NCBI GenBank assembly: GCA_028023455.1
Contig: JAQFVV010006294.1
Coordinates: forward strand, 2,879,001-2,943,000
Direction: 5' to 3'
Origin: Epiperipatus broadwayi
Taxonomy: Eukaryota; Onychophora; Udeonychophora; Euonychophora; Peripatidae
DNA length: 64,000 nt
Under the pieces are notes generated by a model that was not told the origin of the DNA, did not search any database, and saw only the letters and a program-made list of their open reading frames with translations. Numbering within the stretch: position 1 is the first letter of the stretch; each line of letters starts with the position of its first letter. Below are positions 1 through 11,943 of the stretch, in pieces. A program made the position numbers and the translations under genes.

Positions 1-138
1 AACTTTTGATTCAAATGGTCTTTATCTCTGCAAAAGAATCATGAGGTCCTACATTCGACCAATTACTGTATATAAAAGAGATATTTGGATTTTTTTTTTT
101 TTTAATATTAAGAGACTAAAGGTTTTTGACATATGGGG

Positions 139-330
139 ATAAAGATGATTGGACAAAAAAAGTGTAAAGGAAAAAAATCAAGTGATGAGTTTAGTTTATG
201 TGTTTGAGAACAAATGAAAAGATCACTTGTCTCTCAAATTAGGACCAGAAAGTTGAATTGGATAGCTCATACATTGAAATACTTCAACTTAGTCCGAGAG
301 GTACAGAAAGGAAACATATTTGGAAAATGA
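139..330 (+). pseudogene. RTE/CFDP2-like LINE, C-terminal relic of ORF2
   Basis: The frame at 241-330 is open to a stop at 328-330 and reads RKLNWIAHTLKYFNLVREVQ, then KGNIFGK. This resembles the post-RT tail of RTE-type LINE proteins (annotated in many genomes as craniofacial development protein 2-like), where an R-rich stretch, a W-[IL]-G-H-x-L-R motif and a V-x-x-V-x-x-G-K segment follow the reverse transcriptase. Upstream, 139-240 keeps the matching W-T-K-K-V and S-D-E-F pieces, but with a frame shift and an in-frame TGA at 205-207. Only the C-terminal part remains; RT and endonuclease would lie outside the window. The family is inferred from motif order alone. Confidence 0.55.
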
Positions 331-3300
331 TTAAGAGTGATTTCATTTTATCTTCATAGTTATACAGAAACCAGAAACTTTTGTGTTGTAGTGGATTAAT
401 GTGAAGTTTATGGAATATTTTCATTAAAAGTTTCTTTGAATTGAAGAATTAGTGAATGAATGAAGTTGATATATTAGTTCTTTAAGACTATTATTTTTTA
501 TTTATATTAATATATTTCTTATACATATTATTTTACAATTTATTTTTAAAGTGTTGTTTTTTCCCATATTAGATTTATAATCACATTTTTTAATAAAGCA
601 TTAATATACATTTATTTTTGTAGAATAGTTATTATATTCATCAAAATTAAATTTATTACTTTTATAATTGAAAAATTAAGTTGCAGCCAGTTTTTGAAAT
701 CAGAGTTTATACTGAATGAATATTTATAATTTTTCTTTAAAAAAAAAAAAGTTTGTTAATTATTAATTTATAAATAAATATTAATTAATCTGTGTGATAT
801 TATAATTTGATTACTTGCAAATTTGTTATCTATGTATTCAAAGAAATTCTCATAATTCAGATATTGACCACTAAATAATTTTATTTATAAGAAGTAAAAG
901 AAGTATTTATTATTAGGCATTCATTTTTATTTATTAATCTAAAACATAAGCTTTAAACTTATATAGGTGAAGTTAATAAAATTTTCACAAATAACATTTA
1001 GCTTAGGTTTTTGGAATAGATTTCCTCCTTATTCATAGCCTTTATTGTGTTTTAATTTCTACAAAATGGCACAGTACTTTATTTTAAATTCTTGTTTACT
1101 TAAAACTTGATGCATTATACTTATCATTTAAACTTAAGCTAAATCTGCTTCAGATATGTGATATATTTTAACTACATGTAAATGCATTTCTATTATTTTT
1201 TAAATTCTGGCTCCCCTCTCCCCTTTATTGTTATAATTTTTTAAAAATAAATTGTAAGGTACCATTCAATATGTATGGAAATATCTTAGTATTTCTTAAT
1301 GATGATATCTCCCTCTCTCTTTTTTTTTTTTTTGAATAATTAAAAAATAAATACTGTAAATGTAAATGCATATATAAATGTACAGTTTTTAAATCACCTG
1401 TATAAGCAATGTACATATTAAAGTTTGTCAGATTCAATATTTTTTTATTGATTCATTTCCTTAGCATTCTTTTATTTAATTTTTATTAAATTATTTAGGA
1501 TTGTAATCACTTTTTAAATCATTACAAATGCTGTATCTTTTTTTATCTATATTTAGCAATAGTACATCGAAAATATGTTTTTCCTTAAATTTGAGAGAGG
1601 GAAGTGAATTTCCTCCAAAATTTTTTAGTTCCAATTATGGAAAGTTTTCTTGTATTTCATCTTTTTGTTGATTCATTTATATATAATCATTTAAATAATA
1701 AAAAAAAAGCATGATCACCTTGTCAATTAAGTGCAAGATAGATAACGAAGTGAAAAAAAGCAGAGAAAATAATTCTTGCATGAAAATAAGATAAAGCTTC
1801 TATTTCTGTTTAATTTAAAACATATTTAGAACTAAAGTAGTAAGCTGCCTGATAAAAAAAAAAAAAAAAAGAAAGACATCAAGTAGAAGAATTCTTTTAT
1901 TAAATATTTGTAAATATACTCCCCATTATATTTAAGATATTTTTGAAAATACTTCTTATCACATCTAGGAGATATTTTTGAAATTTATTGAGTGCAGACT
2001 TTTTTTAATTGGTAGAATTTTATTCATTAACACATGAATCAAAATTGTGTGATTAAAAAAATTTAAAGATATGTATATATATTTTCCATATGTAAAGCGC
2101 CCCCCCCCCCCGCAACAACCGTCTGCAAAAAACTTTTTGCTTGCAAGGCGCATATGAATAAATAAAGTATTTTTTTAAAACAAGTTTGTAAAAATAGAGA
2201 AGAATAAACCTGTAGAATTAATTAAAAGTATAGGTAATCAAAGTTATTATAGAAAAAAGGAAAAGTGGATTAAAAGCTATTAAATTTCCATATTTTGCTT
2301 AAATATGCATTATTCCAGAAATATGGATTTGTTTAGTTAAGTCCAAGTGCAAAATGTAATGTATTTAAGATTGTTAAATTGGTAGAACTGAGTTAGACTG
2401 ATTGAAAAAGAAGAAAACTGCTCTGATTAAATTTATCTAGCCATTAGGTGTGAAAAGATTTTTTTTTGTCACGAGTCATTTGACTTTATTACGATTTAGT
2501 AAACTTTTGTGAATCTTATTTTAATTCAATAGAAAATTAAATGTACGCGCGCGCATGTGTTAAAAGTTGTACATACTTTTCTGTGATCAATAAATGCAGT
2601 CAAATTAGTATATAACTTTCCTGATTTATTTCTAGGGAAAAAATAATTAGGAAAATTAGTAGGTAGAAAATACAAACCCTTTACATTGTATATTATATTA
2701 CAGAAAAAAATAGAGGACAAAATAGGAATAAGTAATACTTTCTATTTAAAAAAACAAATAATTATTACAGAGTTCAGTTAGAAGAAAGCTAATGAATAGC
2801 AACGTATAGATTTCATTTAGAGAAATATTTTATATTCAATAAAATCATATATGATAAATGTGGGATAGTGATATATTGCTTTGTTTATCTAGGACTAAAG
2901 TAATAGAGGTTGAAAATAGATTATTCATTCTAAATAGCCGAATAAGCTTAAACGAAAGTGATAGATAGATTGAGAAACTACTATAGATTTTTATTGTTAT
3001 GAAATATATCAAGACTGAAAACTTTAGGAATAGGCAGCAAGTAGAAAGGGAAAACTTATGGCCCCATGCCACATTTACCAAAACACTTCTGGAATAGTTA
3101 TTAGTAGGAATAACATAGGATGAACTCTTTGACAATTATTAGCAAGAGGGAATATAATCTCTAAAGAAGCAACTCACAAGGAATTTAGTCCATGAAAAAG
3201 TCAGACCAAAGTTTTAATAAGTAATAGCAATAATTATGCGCTTATAACGCTTGTAAAGAAGTTATATATATTATTAAATTTATTTAAAGCTTAGCGCTTT

Positions 3301-3770
3301 CAAAGCTCTATGGCTTCATAATCATAAGTAATAGCAGAATATAAAACAAATAATTTTAATTGTTGTTGAAATGGCAGAGCAAATTCTGCTGCAATTTGAA
3401 TCACTATGACCACCTAAAGAAATTCTGTAACGATAAGAAATCCTTAAAATTTAAAGATTCCAAAGAGATAAGATAAAAGATAGTAAAGACATTAAATACA
3501 AGAAAAATACAATAGGTACTAAATGAATGAATAATGAAAGTAAGTAAAAAAAAAAATGAATGGAAATAATTGAAAACTATATTTAATGCATGAATATCTA
3601 CACTACTAAAAGAACTAAATAATGCTTTACTGAGATAAACTTTTAATAGTTTTTTTTAAAGAGAAAAAAACATACATAGCATAACTGTTGAATACAGTAA
3701 TGGATGTGGGTAAAAGATCACAAAGTGGCATTCAAGTTAATAGAAATTTATTTTTCTCAAGTAATTTGCT
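331..3770. other. AT-rich intergenic DNA, no gene recognised
   Basis: Very A+T-rich, with long A and T runs and stops in all frames. ORFs of 60-96 codons here are low-complexity (rich in F, I, Y, N, K) and match nothing I recognise. A pure run of 12 C lies at 2100-2111, and a short alternating purine-pyrimidine tract (CG/CA/TG repeats) at about 2545-2560. Parts of 2.9-3.7 kb may be the eroded 5' portion of the Gypsy element that follows, but I could not read RT or protease motifs there. Confidence 0.5.
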
Positions 3771-3779
3771 GCTGCACTA

Positions 3780-4830
3780 TAGATTTGACACAGAGATGAC
3801 TATCACATTTACTGATGCATGAAGTTTGTGTTACTTGCTACAATTATATATACTAAGATGAAAAGCTAATATCTTATGGATTATGTTTTTAATCTAAAAC
3901 AGAGAAAAATTACAGCCCAATTGAATGAAGTGGCTTTGGTAATAATATTTGGTCTAAACAAGTTTTGTAATACACATACTTGAGATAGTTCAACTAACTT
4001 TTATTCAGAGTATTAGTTAAAAATAAACATATACTAGAATATCAAGGTGGCATAATTTATTACTAACTTAAAACTATTATTTGATTTAAGAAAAGAATGT
4101 CAAATACTTAATCCGTTTGCATTATTGAAATCTTGAGACGGAAAAGTTGTTTCAAAATGATAGATGTAAAATATAATGATACAGTATAATCTGAAATATT
4201 AAACAGTAATATGGTTGAGGACTGGAATGCATGTGAGCAACTGTCATCATCAAAGAGATATATCCTGATGGGAGATAGAATAATAGTCCATGGCTATGTT
4301 TAGTAGGAGTGAACAATCATGTAGATGACTATCAAAAATTATAAACTCAGTTGAAGAAAGGCTAGATTACTCTTTAAGAAATATTGGCCAAGACCTGCAT
4401 ATCATGCAGGACTATATAATGTCAATTGGATATATTATAGATTAGTTAAAAATATTAGTTCTTTAGGTAACAATAAGAGCTCAGAGATTTTTTTCCACCT
4501 TAGTGTTTCAGAAGACATTTTTACTGATAATAGAACATTTATTTTTGATATATGATGGATTGAATTGTATTTCATGTGCTGGCTGACACCATCTTATCAT
4601 CCTGAAATTAATGAATTATTAACTCAGAAAAGCAGAAATTTGTTAAAATATATAACGAGTAAAAGTAAAATGAAACAATAAACATGAAGTTAGGTATAAT
4701 TTACTATTTCGTCAGCATTCAATACCATCAGCAGTATTAGGAAAAAGTAGATTTGAACTAATGAGCAGAAAACTGAATTAAATTATCTTTATCAATCCAC
4801 TCTAGTAGTAGAAATAAAAGGTAGTGTTCT
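3780..4830 (+). pseudogene. Ty3/Gypsy retrotransposon pol relic (RNase H and integrase)
   Basis: Two domains can be read in order across shifted frames. At about 3785-3980, M-T-I-T-F-T-D-A is followed by Q-L-N-E-V-A-L-V-I-I-F-G-L-N-K-F, matching the RNase H start (D-A-S) and its helix (E-x-E-A-L-A-I-I-F-G-x-x-K-F) in Gypsy pol. At 4562-4680, TPSYHPEINELLTQKSRNLL corresponds to the integrase stretch normally read as P-Y-H-P-x-T-N-G-x-A-E-R. At 4701-4800, FRQHSIPSAVLGKSRFELMS then RKLN corresponds to the following Y-R-x-T-P-H-x-T-T-G-x-S-P-A-E-L-x-x-G-R-x-L segment. Many stops and frameshifts make it non-functional. No LTRs were identified. Confidence 0.68.
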
Positions 4831-4851
4831 GATCTATCGTGTTAGCCGCTT

Positions 4852-5190
4852 GATGGCATTGATGCTTAGCAAAAATACATTGATATAATGTTTTCAGGCC
4901 AGCGATTCTATAGAACTATTATTTCCATAAAATTAAAAAATTCAAACAAAATATAAAAATGTAAGCCAACTTTTTGGATTTTATGGGACAGTAATTAATC
5001 AGAGACTGACTTTTTTGCGTGTGTGTCGATAAAAAATTGTTACTTTCGAATAGCAAATAATAGTTTATTAGAGACTTTTTGGACAGTAATTCAAACAAAA
5101 TTTTACAATGAAAGCCGACTTTGACCTTTTTGAGACAGTAATTAATCAGGCACTTTTTTTGTGTGTGTATATATAAAAGGTTATCGTCGA
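4852..5190. repeat. Short degenerate direct repeats beside the 5.2-kb element
   Basis: Two similar segments, about 4943-5020 and 5091-5172, share the order: A-rich ATTCAAACAAAAT, a GCC(A/G)ACTTT box, ACAGTAATTAATCAG, then a T run and GTGTGTGT. A third partial copy lies near 6130-6165. They flank the inverted-repeat element at 5191-6023 and are probably eroded copies of related mobile DNA. No coding content. Confidence 0.4.
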
Positions 5191-6023
5191 TTAACCCTTG
5201 CACACTGCCTGATATCGCTGTTGCTAGTAAAAAAACAATAGATATAATGTTACTGGGATGATTTACAATTTACTTTTTTTTTACACTACTACATGTCAGC
5301 GCGTAGTGCTGGAATTTGCAGGGAGGGAGATCTGATGTCTTTTGCTGATCCGAAGAATCGTCCATCACATGCAAGACAATTTTTAAAACATTATCCATCT
5401 CAGCATGTAATGCTGGAATTGGCAGGGAGGGGAATCCGATAGTTTTGCCAATCGGAAGGATTGTCCATCACAACATACACAATATTTTTAAAAACAAAAT
5501 TATTTAATAAAATCTAATATTTCCTTTTTTCAATTAACGTCTGATCAAAAAAAAAAAAATTTCAACACTGTTTTAAAACAATTTATGAAGCACAATTCGA
5601 TTTGAAAGTTCCCCTCTGATTAAGCCAAACTTATGCTTTGAAAGTCTCGTAGCTGTCCCTGCGCAAAATACATTTTACGTGTGATTTCTATATAATGCTG
5701 GAGCGTACACTTTTGAAATTCGTTTAATGTTAAAAATATATGTATGGAAGCGCGTCTTTTGTCTTACAATTAATACTATCTAAAACTATGTTAGGTCACA
5801 TAAAAAATAAGTACTTCGAATGCACATGCAAAGACTTAGGGCAATTTTAATTCTACACACCCTCACATCATACTGTAGCGATCTGTGAAGTGTGCGATAG
5901 TACCGTGAAGCACAAAAGCTGCTTAGCAGCCAATATGAACAGAACTGTTCTATAGGCCGCATGAGCAGTATATTTCTGTGTTTTGCATGGAAACAGCGAC
6001 ATCAGGCAGTGTGTGGGCACTAA
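5191..6023. mobile_element. ~830-bp inverted-repeat DNA element (MITE-like)
   Basis: The left end (5191-5222) starts TTAACCC and continues GCACACTGCCTGATATCGCTG. The right end (5992-6023), reverse-complemented, starts TTAGTGCCC and continues ACACACTGCCTGATGTCGCTG. The ~32-bp termini pair with few mismatches. The interior has no transposase frame. It contains two tandem copies (104 bp apart, at 5296 and 5400) of a block with GTGCTGGAATT(T/G)GCAGGGAGG and a hairpin, plus a block (about 5870-5990) that also occurs in the 46.8-47.8-kb element. The superfamily is not assigned; no clear target duplication was seen. Confidence 0.55.
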
Positions 6024-6790
6024 TTGATGACAACCATAAAAAATTATGTTACTTTTTTAATAACAAATAATAGTAAATATAATGGATCAGAAAAGTTACG
6101 GTACTTTTTTAATAAAAAATAAAAATAAATTTTACCCTTTTTTGGATATTAATCAGACACTGCGTTTTGGGGGGTAAAAAGTAAATTAGATTGCAATTTA
6201 CCCACTAAAGTTAATAATTATAACAAATGATTAAAATGAAATCCAACTCCAGTGTCTGGCTATTGCCAATTTTCAGAGTTTGAAGCAGCCATCTTCCTTG
6301 TCTCAGACAATTTCTCGCAATACATTACTTTCATCGGTATTTTCAAAATAGTGCTGTGCCACACCCTAAAATCCAATTTGTGAAGGTTACACAGTCCTGA
6401 TGGAACAGTGACGACACTGTTAAAACTGTTAGAAGGTACCAGTAGGTCAGTTCACATGAAAATAAAAAAGTTGGATCTGAAAAGTTAAATTATTTAGACA
6501 CAATGCAGTCAACACACCCTCACACGATACTGTAGCGAAAATAGACAACCCAGCATTATGATAAAGTGCGTAACACAAGCAACTATGGCAGCCAATGAAG
6601 GTATTTTTCTGTGCTTTTAGCATAGAAAACAGCCACAGCAATAGCCGGCAGCCAAGTAAATGGATTCTTTCTGTGTTTTATCATAGAAAGAAGGCTATCT
6701 GCTTGGCTGCGGCCATGGAAACTGCATATTTCTAGCAATTTAGCTAGAAATAGTGTTGTCAAGCAGCTAACATGATAGAACAGAATACTA
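6024..6790. repeat. Fragments related to the 5.2-kb and 46.8-kb elements
   Basis: Segment 6510-6770 repeats themes of the neighbouring element: CACCCTCACA..ATACTGTAGCG, GGCAGCCAA(T/G) followed by TTTCTGTG, and TT(T/A)(T/A)(A/G)CATAGAAA. The GGCAGCCAA unit occurs twice (about 6587 and 6647). A minus-strand ATG near 6295 opens only MAASNSENWQ before a stop. The 129- and 64-codon minus ORFs here look like chance frames through repeat DNA. Confidence 0.35.
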
Positions 6791-7855
6791 CCAAATAAAA
6801 AAAAAGAAAGATTAATAGTAAACTTCTCATTTAATGAATAGTTAAGAATCATATATAATTCTAGGGTATTTAGATTCAGAGTAAAATAAAATTTTATCCA
6901 GAAATAAATATTATTATAGTAAAAATTGAAGGTAGAAGTGAATATAAATGATATTCCAGTTATCATTTGCACCTTAATAGATAACCAAACTAGAAACGAG
7001 AGAAACTGTAAAATGTATCATATGCATGATGAAAACCAGTTGTATCAATCAAGTAATCAAGGGTCTGTAGAGTCCAATAATTTAACACTTTGTGGAAAAG
7101 TGTAAAATCATTGTACTATAATGTATATTTACAATTTTTTTGTTTTTATTAATATATCTTTTACCATTAATTTAATCCTATCACATACCAACCTCCACAA
7201 TATAGATACATTTGAAACATACATTTTCTCAAGTAAGCCAAATAGCACATTACAATTCAACTTCATATTCACATTGCTTATTTTTTAGAGATACTTAATT
7301 TAATTTTATATAATATGTGTTTAAATATATTTCAAACTTCTGTTCCATCACACCTTACTGAAACATATGATCAAAAACACGTGAAAAACATATTTGTGCT
7401 GAATCAGCAGTCACCAGTTGTTTCGGATCATAATTTCTTACACATATCTTCATCATTTGGTCAGTATAATTTAATTGTTACACATAAATTTACTAAGAAT
7501 TCCACAATTTCCAAAATTTTTTCTGTGACCCATGCACCATTGATTTAAAGTAACGTGTTATCAAAAAATAGAAAATACAAAAACTTTTGGAAAAAGAAAT
7601 AGTAATAGCTATATTATCTACCTTTTGGCTGATAATATGATGGCATCTGCTATATTCTAATATACAGTGGGTTTATTATTTTTTCTTTAAAAATAAATCA
7701 GGAAAGTTAAATGCAATCTCAAGTGTATTTAATGTTCTAAAAAATATAACCTAAAAATTATTATATATACATAATTTTTATTAATACATTTATAAATATT
7801 TTAAATCATTTTAAGCCATTAAAACATCATATGATCATCATTTCCTAAGTTATTA
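6790..7855. other. AT-rich DNA, nothing recognised
   Basis: No repeat pairing or protein family was recognised. The 77-codon plus ORF at 7315-7548 has ordinary-looking composition (some H, S, T, Q) and a plausible length for a small exon, but no family resemblance and no clear splice context, so it is not called. Confidence 0.4.
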
Positions 7856-7954
7856 AAACAGTAGCAAACTCTCCATATAGTGCCACCAAGTACAAACCAT
7901 AGTAATCGATGGATGCTAGAAGGTTTGTGTATAAAATCTCTATCTAGTATCTAG

Positions 7955-7992
7955 CTGCTGATATCCCCAGACTAGCTTGTGGCTTCAGATCT
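7955..7992 (-). ncRNA. Hammerhead-like motif, deleted core
   Basis: On the minus strand this reads TGAAGCCACAAGC, directly followed by TAGTCTGGGGATAT. Compared with the other copies it keeps the stem II region, the stem III TAG, the GTC cleavage-type triplet and the 3' strand of stem I, but has lost about 7 bases covering GAAA. It cannot be active; it is listed as a family member. Confidence 0.4.
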
Positions 7993-8116
7993 GTATGATT
8001 TTATAAACGAATTAGCTAGGATTGAAAACATTATGGTGTTTTTATTTTGGGCTCATAGCTTTATAGGTAAGGTGGTTGTTAAAGAATTGCATTAGATCTA
8101 TGTGCAGTGCTCTCAA

Positions 8117-8176
8117 ATCCAAGGCTCCTTACTGATGAAAGCCACAAACTAAAAACTAGTTTGGGGATATTGGATG
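8117..8176 (+). ncRNA. Hammerhead ribozyme-like motif, type I layout (mutated core)
   Basis: CTGATGA at 8132-8138 is followed by a weak stem II (AAGCCACAAACTA) and AAAA where GAAA is expected, then CTAG and TTT. Stem I is in two parts: ATCCAA (8117-8122) pairs with TTGGAT (8170-8175), and CTCC (8125-8128) pairs with GGGG (8163-8166), leaving an internal loop, as in natural type I hammerheads with tertiary contacts. The G-to-A change in the core predicts loss of activity. Comparison with the 11.88-kb copy shows CC/GG replaced by TT/AA in the inner helix. Confidence 0.55.
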
Positions 8177-8250
8177 AGTAAGTAGATAGAGATTTTATGC
8201 ACAAACACACACATGGTGGCATTACTGTATGGGGAGTTTGTTATTGTTTA

Positions 8251-11200
8251 AATCATTTTGCTTGAAACTTGACAAAAATCATAACTTCAAAATAGCCTGT
8301 TACAAATAAAAAACTAATTCTTTCTTGTAAACTGGAACAAAGCTTTTTTTCACTTTTCTTTTCATGCCCACCAAGTTCTATTTCTACCAATTTAACAATT
8401 GTACATATATTTTCCTAGAGTCACAATTTTCTCAATATATATATAAAAAAATAAGAATTATTTTTAATTTGTTTTTGTCCCCCCCCCCTTCAAAATAATA
8501 TTGTTCAACTTTTTATTATCTAATAATCTATTTTTAATTAATTTAATTTGTTTATAAAGTTTTATTCTTTCCTGTTATTTATACAAATTTGTTTTTTAAA
8601 TATTTTACTTATTTATACATTTTTCTATATTTACATAAAATATATTTTGCTATACTCTTTCTTTGCAGTCTGTTTATTCACCTGCTTCTATATTATCTTC
8701 CTGTTATACAGAAATTTGAAACCTGTCAATTAAACTATAGTGAAATGCAATATTGCATCTTATTTTCATATTAAATCAGTGGTAGTTGCCTTGGATAAAT
8801 ATTCACAACAAAGCAAATAACAAAACATTTATGACCCAACATAAAACAAAATTTACAGGTTCAGACTAGTTTAAACCAGTATCACATGCACTGGATGAAT
8901 TCACTCAATGCAAAAATAAAATTATTATTTTCCAAGTTTAGCGTTTTATTATATTTTCTAATTTGTAAAAACTCTTAAGAAAAAAGATTAAGGTTATAAA
9001 TAAAAATAGGTTGTACACATCTACTTTAATTCATATTATTATATATTCATCTTCACAATCCTGCCATTATCAGGATCAAAATGAATCTATTTCTGAACTT
9101 ATAATTCTCTTATATTTCTGTCATTTAAAATTTGCTATGAAATACTTATGTATTAAATTTTGTTTTAGACATTATTTGGATAAATTGCTCTTTGCTATTT
9201 AATATTAAATTAGAGTAGCAGATTCAAGAGCTGAAGATTCCAAATAATATAAATACAGAAATGAGATCTATCATTGTGATGATTGAACATGACATAATCT
9301 TCTGCTAATTTATCAAATGATTACCTTTTTTTTTGGCTTTAGTTAAATTTTGCAATTTTTGCTGCCATTTTCCTTGCCATTAAACATCAATATTCCACGT
9401 GAATAAATAAATAGTCAACATGGTTTTTAAAACAACATATGTTTAATAAACCTATAACATGTTTTGTTAATTTATGGATTGTACTTATATACATTTTTAA
9501 AGATTTAATGAAAACTCTCATTTCAATTTAGTTTACCTGCTAACAACTTTGTAAAGTTTCATATTTGTTTAAATAGGTCATCTTTTTTTTATTAATATGG
9601 TTTTGGATTTTTAGACATTTTTTCAGGCATTCATTTCAAAGTGTGTAAATAAATTTGCTGTATTTTTTTTTTAATTACATTATATAATTTGCTATACTTT
9701 TAGCTTGTTATACAGAAGGATGACTTTTTATCATTATAATTTTATTTCTAATTTTTAAATATATGAGAAAATATATATATGAATTATTTTTTTTTAAAAG
9801 TTTATTTATTAACTCAAATTTAGCTTAAATAAAGCATTTAAATACATTTTTATTGTATTTGAAGTAATTTTTTCCTCCTCCTAAATTTTTTTTTCTTCTG
9901 AGGAATCTTTTTTAATTCTTTTATTATATTTTAAAAATGTACACACCAATTAAGTTAATTTACGATGTAAAATGTTAAAAAACTTTAGTTGGCTTTCTTG
10001 TATAAACACGATGTATTTTAAATTCGTTTACTCACAACTTAGCAACGAAACAATGTTTACTAATAATACCATTCATTATCTTATCAATTAGACAGTCATA
10101 GTAAAATGCTTAACTTGGTAAACGTTACTTTAAATAGAAATTTAAAATTAAAAAAAAAATTACAAACAAAATTTTGATCAGTCATTAATATTTTATTTTG
10201 TAATCATGACAAGATAAAGATTTCATTGGAATATATATGTAAGGATTGTGTTTTTTAAGATATATATATTTAAATTTTTTTAAAATTGATTGAACTTATT
10301 AATGATTGTTCTTTCAAATTATAATCACTAAGGATTGAAATAGTTTTAATTTTTAATGAATGTGAAAAGAAAAATAAATAGTGTATGTAAGACATCATTC
10401 TTGTTGAAATAAAGTAAAGTTTATTGTAGATAAAAATTTCCTTTATTGACTTTGTTATTGTCAACCAGAAAGATTACTACTAGAACTTAGTTAAAATTAT
10501 CTCTGATAACTGCCTGTTAATAATACATATCCTGTCTAAAACAGTTTCCTGAAAGATTTCTTAAAAGAATGTTATAATAATTTTTGAAAAGTAAAAATTA
10601 CTTCTAAAATAGTTTTTAAAAGAATCCCAATAAAAGAAAATTAATTATTTTAAATGAGAATAAATAAGTCTAATATCCTGAAATCCTGGTAGTCCTAATT
10701 TTGATATTTTTTTATTTGTATATGGCCCAGTTTCATTAAAATAATCTTATCTGTGCTAGTAATATGAACATCTAATTAATTTTCTCCTTAATTTGTGACA
10801 TATATATATTCAAAATATGAAAGGAAAAAATGACTTATTTGTAATAAATAAAAGAGTAATTGTTTATAATGAAGAAAATAAATTTCAATTGTTAAATCAC
10901 AGGCAAAAAAAAAAAAAAAGCTGGATATTGTAGAACTTGTTGAGGGAAGAGTGTCAATATTTATTTAGATTTAAGAACAAAAATAATTTTATAAATAGCA
11001 CTACATACTGAACATATTTTTAAGAAATCAAATTATTATTCAGGTATACTTGCCAACTAATAATTGTAATTGATAATGAAATAGATAGAAAACATGTTTG
11101 ATGAGAAAAAAAGATATTGAAAAGAAATACTGTAATAGTTATGTAATGATAATGGGGAGTTAGAAAACTGTGATAAGACTAGAAGGATATGCTAAAATTA

Positions 11201-11400
11201 TTGAAGATTATAAAATGAGAAAGATAGAAGATGAAATTGACAAGTTTTTGTAAAGAAAATAGTATTCTTGTATTTTACAAATTGTGAAAAGAAAGTTTTA
11301 GGTGATTAGAATAGATTTTAATTAGATTATGTTTTGATTAAAAATAAGTTCATAAATTGTATAAAACCATCAAAACATCACATGATCACTATATCCTATG
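8251..11400. other. AT-rich intergenic DNA
   Basis: No gene or transposon recognised. Notable only are a run of 9 C at about 8479-8488 and several AT microsatellite tracts. ORFs of about 61-64 codons are dominated by F, I, Y, L, S and K. A sequence at about 11365-11400 (CATCAAAACATCACATGATC) repeats 7817-7845 and marks the left flank shared by the two hammerhead foldbacks. Confidence 0.45.
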
Positions 11401-11513
11401 CACACCCAATCTGTTATTAGTAGTAGCAAACTCTAGTGCCACCCAGTGTAAGTCTTAATAATCAATGGATGCAAGAAGATTTGTGCATAAAATCCCCATC
11501 TAATGCCTATTCT

Positions 11514-11571
11514 CCAATATCCCTAGATTGATTTCTAACTCATGGCTTTTATCAATGACAAGCTTTGAATC
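11514..11571 (-). ncRNA. Hammerhead-like motif, decayed
   Basis: Read on the minus strand: ATTCAA (outer stem I), then TTGATAA in place of CTGATGA, AAGCCATGAGTTA as stem II remnant, GAAA intact, TCAATCT in place of CTAGTCT, then AGGGATATTGG. The order and spacing match the plus-strand copy at 11.88 kb, its partner across the foldback. Core substitutions predict inactivity. Confidence 0.4.
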
Positions 11572-11881
11572 TGAGAGCACTGTATCTAGATTTAAGGGTC
11601 TAATACAACACTCCAGCAATCATCTTTTATCTATTTAATTAATCATAAAGCTAGGAGCTCAAGATCAAAATATCTGAGATCTAATGCAATCCTCCAACAG
11701 CCACATTTTACCTATTTAGTTAAATATAAACTAGGAGCACAAGATAAAAACACATAAGTGCAAAGTAAAAAAAACAATATGTTTTTATCTTAGAGCTCCT
11801 AGCTTTATAGTTAACTAAATGGGTAAAACATGGTTGTTGGAGGATTTCATTAAATTCTTAGATCTAGGTGCAGTATTTTCA

Positions 11882-11943
11882 GATTCAAAGCTTTTCACTA
11901 ATGAAAACCACAAGCGAGAAACTAGTCTGAAAGATATTGGATG
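11882..11943 (+). ncRNA. Hammerhead ribozyme-like motif with GTC site
   Basis: The core reads CTAATGA (one change from CTGATGA), a stem II region AAACCACAAGCGA, GAAA at 11917-11920 approximately, the palindrome CTAG, and the triplet GTC. Stem I: ATTCAA pairs with TTGGAT (one G-U) and CTTTT pairs with GAAAG. The inner helix is C/T-rich against G/A-rich, where the 8.13-kb copy has CTCC against GGGG, so both strands changed together. Single core substitution; activity unlikely but not excluded. Confidence 0.5.

Larger units (their letters stand above)
7855..8250. mobile_element. Foldback element with hammerhead-like arms (copy 1)
   Basis: The left arm (7861-7890, GTAGCAAACTCTCCATATAG then TGCCACC) pairs with the right arm (about 8215-8245, GGTGGCATTACTGTATGGGG then AGTTTG). 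Internal segments also pair: TAAAATCTCTATCTAG at about 7932 against TAGATAGAGATTTTA at about 8184, and CCCCAGACTAGCTTGTGGCT against AGCCACAAACT..CTAGTTTGGGG. The right half (8030-8120) matches the right half of the 11.4-12.0-kb element in order. No ORF. Each arm carries a hammerhead-like motif, the right one better kept. Confidence 0.65.

Noticed and set aside
2100-2111. Poly-C run (also at 8480, 35699 and 48444) as quadruplex regulatory elements
   Set aside because: Single uninterrupted homopolymers in AT-rich DNA, best explained as simple repeats.
6583-6972. 129-codon minus-strand ORF
   Set aside because: Runs through repeat-derived DNA, F/I/Y/L-rich, no domain; treated as chance.
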